From Bacteroidales bacterium (lineage in GTDB: Bacteria; Bacteroidota; Bacteroidia; Bacteroidales; JAADGE01): a stretch of DNA of 20,337 nt. Position 1 is the stretch's first letter, and the number at the start of each line of letters is the position of its first letter. The stretch spans positions 1 to 20,337 of the forward strand of contig JAOZQB010000026.1 of NCBI GenBank assembly GCA_029932445.1, written 5' to 3'. A program made the translations under genes and the position numbers. The notes beneath the pieces are model-generated. The model was not told the origin of the DNA and did not search any database. It saw nothing but the letters and a program-made list of their open reading frames with translations. Shown one piece after another: positions 1 to 6,211 of the stretch.

Positions 1-78
1 TTATTGTATTAACCCACCGGCGTTCGTTTCCACCGAGTGCCGCCATATTATCTTTTTTATGTAAATTCAATTTAACCG

Positions 79-321
79 TTAATTATATGTTATTTGTTGA
101 ACAGATTCCGAAACAATATCTGTCAAACTATCCGATTCTGTATAGTTTCGAGCAGAACTGAACAAATAATCTTCCTGATTTTTAATAATTAATATCGGAT
201 TATTCCCCGCATAAACATAAGGACTTTGAAAATTATACTTCTCAGCTAACGGATCCGGCACGTTCCACCTGCCGATTTGTGCATTATAAAACTGAGCCTC
301 GTATCGCAGCAATCCGAACAT
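79..321 (-). pseudogene. Truncated RHS-repeat core domain fragment
   Basis: This is an 80-residue frame carrying the hallmark end of an RHS-repeat core domain: RYEAQFYNAQIGRW, then DPLAEKY, then SPYVYAGNNPI. In full RHS/YD-repeat proteins this block ends a very large beta-cage shell and is followed by a variable, often toxic, C-terminal tip. Here there is no shell upstream, because the frame opens directly at the stop codon of the neighbouring secreted-protein gene (TAA at 339-337). The codons between that stop and the first ATG read I-T-E-N-G and already resemble RHS sequence. After NNPI the usual D-P-x-G type motif is missing; the frame reads IIKNQED and then about 30 unrecognised residues to TAA at 79-81. 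I infer a remnant left by recombination or deletion, not an active gene. RHS identity is secure; the pseudogene status is inferred. Confidence 0.75.
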
Positions 322-336
322 ACCATTTTCAGTGAT

Positions 337-2187
337 TTATTGTACAATCAGTTTTGTATTATAAATTTCCGAATGATTATTTGTAAGTCTTAAAAAATAA
401 ATCCCTTTTGTAAGATTTTCAATATTCAAAATATCATCGGTGAAATTATTTACAAAATAAATTTGTTTGCCCTGAATATTATAGATTTCAAGTGTGTATA
501 TTTCTGCGGGATTTCTTATGAAATCAATATGAATGTAATTTTTAGCAGGATTAGGCCGGATGTGAAGTGTTTTCTTCTCATTCGTGTTAACGGAACCGGA
601 AAGATTGCCGAAAACGGGTCGTATCATTAAACTGCCTTGTTCTGCAGAAGGAATCCATTCACCGGAAATGTTGTAGAAGACTTTATCGTTATTTACGGTA
701 TTGTAATCAAAGCCGATATTTAATTTATCTTCAGTCGTTTGTGTCCATCCGATAAAAAAATCATCGCTAATTTGAACGGGCTCTTCAAATTCATAAAAAT
801 GAAATTTATTCAGTTCATCTTCGTATTCCGGTCGAATGCCTTCAATCGTTTTCAGAGTATCACCGGGTAAACCGTCGTCGTCAACATTCCAAATATAAAT
901 CCAAAAATATTCTTGAGAAGCATCTTGAAATGCTTGGGTGAAATACATAGATACACCGGTTAAATAATCTTGTTTTAAAGGTGCATATTTCAAGGCAACT
1001 TGTCCGTATTTTGTACCGTTTCCGTAAATGCCGTATCCGGCTTCGGCACTGCCGTCATCGTAAGCATAATAGTTTTTAAATGTTTGAATGTAAGAAACCG
1101 AATTGTTTTGAACAGAATCGTAAGTATCCGTAACAATTCGTGCAGTTAGTTTAAAATCAGAAGAATTATTTGTATTTTCCGGAAAAGAAAACGGTTGTCC
1201 GGATAAGCTTATGTCAGATTGTTGTGAAGGCGAAGGTGTATATGTTCCGGCATACCAATATTGATTTTCGGAATTTCCGTTTAAATCTTCCAAAGTAAAA
1301 TTCAAACTGTCAATTAGTCGCATCACATTATCGTTATTTTTAAAAGCAATGTTAATATCCGGTTTTAAAGTTTGTGAGCTTGTTTCTTTATAATGCTTCC
1401 AAGGGACGGATTCATAATTTGTTAACAGAGAGTGTAGGGGAGCATTAAAAGCAATATCCCGAAATACGGTATCATTAATTGTTCTGTCTTTGTTCAAATA
1501 AACATAATCGATATGCCAAAAATCACAATTAGTTGCTAAACTAGGATAAACGGATGTCCCGAAACTTGCATAATTTCTGAATCTGAATTGAAAATTACTT
1601 TTAAGATATTTAGCTTCGTTAACAGCTAATATTACAAATGTAAAATCCTTATTATCAGATCCCGCAACCGACCATACTTTATTCCATTGTCCGTCATCGG
1701 GAGCGTAAAATTCTAAAAATAAAGAATCATTTAGTTCCGGTGCATCACCAATTCCTTGCGGTTGATAAAAAAAGCTTAAAAATATAGTTGTATTCCCGGG
1801 ATAATTTAAATTAATCGGTTGTGAGGTTAACGAATCGGCAATAAATTCAGTATTGTAATCGGCAGTTTCATATATTTTACCCTGTGAATCAACGGCATCC
1901 ATCGTTGCAACACCTATTGAGGGCGGATTAATTGCTAATGTATTGTTAATATATGCGGTTTGGTCTTGCCAAAGATTTGAATTCGGAAACATATTGCTGT
2001 CGGAAAAATCATCCCAAAAAGGTAATTCTAAAGGATCTTTGCTTGCCGTATATTTTTTTTCGGAATTCGGATGTTTTTTAAGATAAGATTCTATTTGAGG
2101 ATTGCTGTTTAGTGAAATTGTATATTCTTGAGCAAGAATATCAAACGTGAATAATAAACTTATGAGAACAGAAAGAAAAATTTTCAT
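337..2187 (-). CDS. Secreted protein with T9SS type A sorting domain
   Basis: This 616-residue protein starts with a signal peptide (residues 1-19, charged MK, hydrophobic core, probable cleavage after LAQ). It ends with a type A T9SS C-terminal domain at about residues 541-616: the RPNPAKNYIHI opening, the YNIQGKQI centre and the GIYFLRL end are all visible. That domain directs export across the outer membrane by the Bacteroidota type IX system and is normally removed or modified at the surface. The middle has an N-terminal region beginning LPFWDDFSD that looks like a lectin/MAM-type jelly-roll seen in other T9SS cargo. A later module opens with YYAYDDGSAEAGYG near residue 371 and recurs in Bacteroidota secreted proteins. 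No catalytic motif was recognised, so adhesion or binding is only a guess. The gene lies 57 bp downstream of the PASTA gene on the same strand, so cotranscription is likely. Confidence 0.85.
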   Translation of the reverse strand: MKIFLSVLISLLFTFDILAQEYTISLNSNPQIESYLKKHPNSEKKYTASKDPLELPFWDDFSDSNMFPNSNLWQDQTAYINNTLAINPPSIGVATMDAVDSQGKIYETADYNTEFIADSLTSQPINLNYPGNTTIFLSFFYQPQGIGDAPELNDSLFLEFYAPDDGQWNKVWSVAGSDNKDFTFVILAVNEAKYLKSNFQFRFRNYASFGTSVYPSLATNCDFWHIDYVYLNKDRTINDTVFRDIAFNAPLHSLLTNYESVPWKHYKETSSQTLKPDINIAFKNNDNVMRLIDSLNFTLEDLNGNSENQYWYAGTYTPSPSQQSDISLSGQPFSFPENTNNSSDFKLTARIVTDTYDSVQNNSVSYIQTFKNYYAYDDGSAEAGYGIYGNGTKYGQVALKYAPLKQDYLTGVSMYFTQAFQDASQEYFWIYIWNVDDDGLPGDTLKTIEGIRPEYEDELNKFHFYEFEEPVQISDDFFIGWTQTTEDKLNIGFDYNTVNNDKVFYNISGEWIPSAEQGSLMIRPVFGNLSGSVNTNEKKTLHIRPNPAKNYIHIDFIRNPAEIYTLEIYNIQGKQIYFVNNFTDDILNIENLTKGIYFLRLTNNHSEIYNTKLIVQ

Positions 2188-2244
2188 TTAAAAAAATATT
2201 TAATAAATCATATCAAGAACGTAAAAGCACCCGGAATATTTTAA

Positions 2245-3039
2245 TTATTTAATATTTAATGAATCGGAATGTAAACTTAACCAAATATCGATTTGTTCTC
2301 CGGGTTGATACACAATGTTTGGTTTTGGTCTTTGCCTGATTACTTTTGCTGCAATGCTGTCATCCTGTGTTTTAACTGTTTTGTCATATAAAACCGTGCC
2401 TATATTTAACATGAAATCGGCGGCTTCCAATTCTGCTTCTTCCAAGGTTAATCCGTAAATATCAGGTGTAACGGTATTCCCCAAATCTTGTGATTTTCCG
2501 AGAACAAGCTCTATGCCAGCACCTTGAGGAATTTCTGTTCCCGGTTTGATATCTGCATTTTTGTATTTTTGTTTTAAAACGACATTATCAAAAATAGAAG
2601 GTTCATAGCTTAGTTTTCCTATTCTTAAGCCGTATGTTTCAATATCTGCTTTTGCTTGTACTAAAGTTGTGCTGATGAAATTCGGCATTTTTATAATTTT
2701 CGGTAATACCGATTTTATCGTAACAAAAATTTTTCTGTTTTCTTTTACTTTAATATCAGGCGGAGGATTCTGGTCTATAATAGTCCCTCTTTTTCCGGGA
2801 CCGCTATAAACCGAATCAATGATTTCAATTCGAAGATTTTTTGCATTTGCAATTTCTCGGGATTGATTTATTTTCATTCCCGAAAAATCGGGAACAGAAA
2901 GGGTTTGACCGTGATGAGTTGAAATTCTCAAACTTAAAAACGTAAATGATAAAATGAGAATGATAACGGATAATGCAATTCCGTAGTGAATTAAGAATTT
3001 CTTTTGTATAATAAAACTAATAAACTTTTTGAATTTCAT
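2245..3039 (-). CDS. Membrane-anchored protein with three PASTA domains
   Basis: The 264-residue protein has a short basic N-terminus, one transmembrane segment at about residues 17-38, and three consecutive PASTA-like domains outside the membrane (about 44-110, 111-182 and 185-258). Each shows the family pattern: a VPDFSGM- or TPDIYGL-type opening, a helix with an ALE-like stretch, a Q-x-P-x-P-type turn (DQNPPP, RQRPKP) and a closing strand such as IFVTIKS. PASTA domains bind peptidoglycan fragments or beta-lactam-like ligands in Ser/Thr kinases and PBPs of Gram-positive bacteria. Here neither a kinase nor a transpeptidase domain is attached, as is usual for stand-alone Bacteroidota PASTA proteins. 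A periplasmic cell-wall-associated role is inferred. The divergent M23 peptidase gene fits a peptidoglycan context. Confidence 0.88.
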   Translation of the reverse strand: MKFKKFISFIIQKKFLIHYGIALSVIILILSFTFLSLRISTHHGQTLSVPDFSGMKINQSREIANAKNLRIEIIDSVYSGPGKRGTIIDQNPPPDIKVKENRKIFVTIKSVLPKIIKMPNFISTTLVQAKADIETYGLRIGKLSYEPSIFDNVVLKQKYKNADIKPGTEIPQGAGIELVLGKSQDLGNTVTPDIYGLTLEEAELEAADFMLNIGTVLYDKTVKTQDDSIAAKVIRQRPKPNIVYQPGEQIDIWLSLHSDSLNIK

Positions 3040-3082
3040 GTTTCCCCTTTCAGTTGAAAAAATATTTCAGAATTAAGTTTTG

Positions 3083-3090
3083 CAAAAATA
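3083..3090 (-). promoter_or_regulatory. Possible -7 element for the PASTA gene
   Basis: Read on the minus strand this is TATTTTTG, a full match to the Bacteroidota -7 consensus TAnnTTTG. It lies about 44 bp upstream of the PASTA start codon. No TTTG is found 19-21 bp further upstream, so support is one-sided, and such motifs arise by chance in AT-rich DNA. Confidence 0.35.
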
Positions 3091-3116
3091 ACTAAATTAA
3101 TCAAATTTATCTAATA

Positions 3117-3149
3117 TTTGATTTTTACGATTTAGTTTTTTTAACTTTG
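3117..3149 (+). promoter_or_regulatory. Bacteroidota-type promoter for the M23 peptidase gene
   Basis: TTTG at 3117-3120 is followed after 21 bp by TAACTTTG at 3142-3149, matching the -33/-7 consensus of the primary Bacteroidota sigma factor. The element ends 15 bp before the ATG at 3165, giving a very short leader. It also covers the TTG at 3147 that opens the longest reading frame, which argues against that TTG as the start. Confidence 0.65.
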
Positions 3150-3164
3150 TCAAAATTTTTCAAA

Positions 3165-4124
3165 ATGGTACACGGAAAGTATAAATATAATCCCGAAACT
3201 TTAGAGTTTGAAAATAACGAACGAACTAAAAGAGAAAAACAATTAATAAGCGTTTTGTCTGTTTTCATAGGTTCGTTAATTATTGCCGTAAGTATATTTT
3301 TTGTTTTTGTATTATTTTTTGATATTAATATTAAGAAACAAAAAGCTACTGAAAATCAGATTCTTGAAGAGCAATATAATAAATTAATGGCGCGTAAAAA
3401 ACAGAATTATCAATATTTACAAGAATTGATAAAAAAAGATGAAATTATTTATCAGTCAGTTTTTAAAAGTTTACCGGATAATTCTGCTTTTGAAAATAAG
3501 AATCCGTATTTAAAATTTTCTGAAAAAGACACGAAATCAATTGTTGAAAATAATTCGGAAAGACTCTTAAAAAACAGAAATGCTGCTAAAAATGAAAAAA
3601 CTGAATTTTCCGAATTTTACAAACAAGTTTTAAATTCTGTTGATAAGTCAATGAAAGATATACCGTCCATTCAGCCGGTTTATAATTCTGATTTTAAATA
3701 TCCCGTGTACGGATACGGCGAACGAATTGATCAAGTCTATAAATCATTGGTTTTTCATCCGGGAATTGATTTTGCCGTTCCCGAAGGTACTGCTGTTTTT
3801 GCTTGTGCCGACGGTAAAGTGGAGAAATCGGGAAGAAAAAGAGGTTTAGGAAAACGCATTGTAATTAATCATAAAAACGGTTATAAAACGGTTTATGCGC
3901 ATTTGGATAAATTGAACGCAGGTGTGGGGAAAACCGTAAAAAAAGGTCAAAAAATCGGAACTGTCGGTATGACCGGGAAATCATTAATTCCGCATTTGCA
4001 TTATGAAATAAGATTTCATGATAAACCCGTTAATCCCGTAAATTATTTCTTTCTTGATTTAAATCCGATAAAATTTGCTCAAATTGTTTCCGAAAGTAAA
4101 AAATCCGGATTGAGTTTAGATTAA
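3165..4124 (+). CDS. Membrane-anchored M23 family peptidase
   Basis: The product is 319 residues from ATG at 3165. A short cytoplasmic part precedes one transmembrane segment (about residues 31-55), a charged linker likely to form a coiled coil, and a C-terminal M23/LytM domain from about residue 180. The zinc-site signature is complete: H198-P-G-I-D202, H246 in YAHLDKL, and H277-L-H279 followed by YEIRFH. An active glycyl/D,D-endopeptidase, or at least a metal-binding wall hydrolase, is therefore plausible. Stand-alone membrane-tethered M23 proteins of this layout usually trim or remodel peptidoglycan in the periplasm. The frame could be extended by six codons to a TTG at 3147, but that lies inside the promoter. 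The stop codon is one base from the stop of the convergent LRR gene. Confidence 0.9.
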   Translation: MVHGKYKYNPETLEFENNERTKREKQLISVLSVFIGSLIIAVSIFFVFVLFFDINIKKQKATENQILEEQYNKLMARKKQNYQYLQELIKKDEIIYQSVFKSLPDNSAFENKNPYLKFSEKDTKSIVENNSERLLKNRNAAKNEKTEFSEFYKQVLNSVDKSMKDIPSIQPVYNSDFKYPVYGYGERIDQVYKSLVFHPGIDFAVPEGTAVFACADGKVEKSGRKRGLGKRIVINHKNGYKTVYAHLDKLNAGVGKTVKKGQKIGTVGMTGKSLIPHLHYEIRFHDKPVNPVNYFFLDLNPIKFAQIVSESKKSGLSLD

Positions 4125-4125
4125 T

Positions 4126-6156
4126 TTATTCGGATGAAAATCTGACTTCTGCTCCGTTCACATAGGTCTTAATTTTATATTTCTCGCCTTCGTTAATCGG
4201 GTTCATTCTCAAATCAACAGAACGAATGCTGAGGCAATTTGCAAATTCGGGCGGAAGTTTTGTTAATTGATTTCCGAAAAGATTTAAAATTGATAAGGAT
4301 TCCATCATTCCTATCTCTTTAGGGATTTCAGTCAATTGATTACCAAATAAATCCAATTCTTCAAGGAACATTAAATTTCCGATTTCGGAAGGTAAAGTTT
4401 TAAATTTATTATCACTTGCCGAAAGCTTATTTAAATTGGGTATTTCAGTAACAACAGAAGGAAAAGTCTCAAAATTATTGGAGCTGATGTCTAAAATAAT
4501 TAAATATTCAAGCTTGCTGAGACTTGCAGGAAGTGAATCCAAAAAGTTTCCGTGAAAATTAATATCGGAAAGATTTCTGATATCACCTATTTCTTTCGGA
4601 ATTATTTTCAGATTATTGTTGCCTGCAGAAAGTTTTATCAAGTTTTCCATTTTTCCGATTTCTTTCGGAAGCTTACTTAAATTTACATTTTGATTAATGT
4701 CTAATTCTGTTAAATTTTTTAATCCTCCGATACTTTTCGGAAGCCTTTCTAATTTATTTTTAGCAGCAAAAAGCGTAACAAGATTTTTTAAGTTTCCGAT
4801 ATTTTCGGGAAGTTGTGTAATACTGTTTGATTCAATACTTAATACTTCAAGATTCGGCAGATTACAAATAGATTTCGGCAATGAGCTTAAATTATTTTGT
4901 CTTAAATCAATGTATTGCAGTTCTTTTAATTCTCCGATATCTTCGGGAACAGAGGAGATTTCGTTATCCCTTAAATCTAACATTTGTAAATGCTTAAGGC
5001 GTTTAATTGCTTTCGGGATAACAGAAATACTGTTTCTTGCCAATTTTAAAATCTCAAGATTTGTTAATTCTCCGATTTGATAAGGAAGTTTTGAAATATT
5101 ATTATCTTCTAAATTTAATGATTGTAAATTAGAGAATTTAACAATTTCTTTCGGGATAACAGGCGTATTTATTAAACTTAAAATGTAAACACTTTCGGGC
5201 TTTTTAAGGGCTATCTCCATTGATGTATATTCAAGGGCATTTTGAAGTTCGTTTGTATTCAGGCGCATATTTATATCACAGTTCACTAATGAATCACGCA
5301 ATTCTTTTATTTGTTTTGAAGGGATTTTATTTCCTCTTAAATCAAGATATTTCAGTGTGTCCATTTCAAGCAGTCCTTTGGGAAGAGCTTTTATTTTGTT
5401 AAATCCGAAATTTATTCGCGTGAGATTAGTTTGTTCAAAAATAACCGGATGAAAAGCATCCATTTTATTGTATTCCATATCCAACTCTTCCAAATTTTTA
5501 AGGTCTTTAATTTTGTCGCTTAAAGCCGTTATTTTATTTTTATTCAGAATTAAAACTTTAAGCTTAGGAATTTTTACAATGCTTTTCGGGAATTCAATAA
5601 GTTTATTTTTACTTAAATCTAATATTTCTAATATTTCTAATTTGCTGAGATTTCCGACTTCTGCAATTTTATTATATGAAAGATTTATTTTTTTTAAATT
5701 GTGTAATTTTGAAATTTCTTTAGGTATTTCTATAATTCTGTTATGCGAAAGATTTAATTCTGTTAAGTTAATGAGTTCAGGAAAATTTTTAGGTAATTTG
5801 GTAATTTTATTATTAGTGAGATTTAATATTCTTAAATTTTTAAGATTTCCGAAATTATTCGGAAGTTCTTTTAATTGATTCTCTTCAATAATTAATGTTT
5901 CCAGTTTGGTTAATTTAGCAAAACTTGAAGGAAGTTTCTTTAAGTTATTATAACTTAAGTCCAGATAAACTAAATTTTCCAGATCTCCGATATTTTTCGG
6001 CAGATTATCCAAATAAGCATTGTTTAAATCGAGTGAATCTACATTTTCCGGATCGGCCAATGCAATGTTTATATTATAATAAACTTGTGATTTTGCTTGA
6101 TTAGACAAGAAAACAATAACAGCAAAAATGAAAATAAAGCGACTTAAGATTTTCAT
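4126..6156 (-). CDS. Secreted leucine-rich-repeat protein, about 26 repeats
   Basis: From ATG at 6156 the protein is 676 residues. It opens with a signal peptide (MKILSRFIFIFAVIVFLSNQAKSQ split near residue 24), which decides the start: an upstream in-frame TTG at 6219 would add 21 polar residues and overlap the preceding gene. The rest is almost entirely LRRs of 22-23 residues with the pattern LxxLxLxxNxLxxLPxxIGxLxNL, about 26 copies in two blocks. Block one runs to about residue 270. A break of some 40 residues follows, and a second cap at about 309-328 (EIALKKPESVYILSL) repeats the first (NIALADPENVDSLDL, about 30-44). No enzyme domain or T9SS tail is visible; the end is a short capping segment. 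A periplasmic or surface protein-binding scaffold is inferred. It lies 55 bp downstream of the SpoIIE phosphatase gene, possibly in one operon. Confidence 0.9.
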   Translation of the reverse strand: MKILSRFIFIFAVIVFLSNQAKSQVYYNINIALADPENVDSLDLNNAYLDNLPKNIGDLENLVYLDLSYNNLKKLPSSFAKLTKLETLIIEENQLKELPNNFGNLKNLRILNLTNNKITKLPKNFPELINLTELNLSHNRIIEIPKEISKLHNLKKINLSYNKIAEVGNLSKLEILEILDLSKNKLIEFPKSIVKIPKLKVLILNKNKITALSDKIKDLKNLEELDMEYNKMDAFHPVIFEQTNLTRINFGFNKIKALPKGLLEMDTLKYLDLRGNKIPSKQIKELRDSLVNCDINMRLNTNELQNALEYTSMEIALKKPESVYILSLINTPVIPKEIVKFSNLQSLNLEDNNISKLPYQIGELTNLEILKLARNSISVIPKAIKRLKHLQMLDLRDNEISSVPEDIGELKELQYIDLRQNNLSSLPKSICNLPNLEVLSIESNSITQLPENIGNLKNLVTLFAAKNKLERLPKSIGGLKNLTELDINQNVNLSKLPKEIGKMENLIKLSAGNNNLKIIPKEIGDIRNLSDINFHGNFLDSLPASLSKLEYLIILDISSNNFETFPSVVTEIPNLNKLSASDNKFKTLPSEIGNLMFLEELDLFGNQLTEIPKEIGMMESLSILNLFGNQLTKLPPEFANCLSIRSVDLRMNPINEGEKYKIKTYVNGAEVRFSSE

Positions 6157-6211
6157 ATGTATTTTATATTGAGGTTGTTTTAATCTGACGAAAGTAAAAT
6201 TTTTTTTTAAA

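Noticed and set aside
1..46. Short minus-strand frame opening at ATG 46-44 and running off the left edge, in a GC-richer patch
   Set aside because: Only 15 codons are visible and they match nothing I recognise; it could be more RHS-locus debris or a real gene beyond the edge.
2195..2265. Direct repeat of a 15-bp AT-rich word (2195-2209 and 2251-2265)
   Set aside because: The sequence is too simple and AT-rich, and the second copy overlaps the PASTA stop region; chance is likely.
3147..3164. TTG start for the M23 gene
   Set aside because: The TTG is part of the -7 promoter element, and the ATG at 3165 gives a more natural N-terminus.
4697..5878. Plus-strand open frames opposite the LRR gene (4697-5080, 5468-5878)
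   Set aside because: They are antisense shadows created by the regular LRR codon pattern; they are rich in F, L, S and N with no domain.
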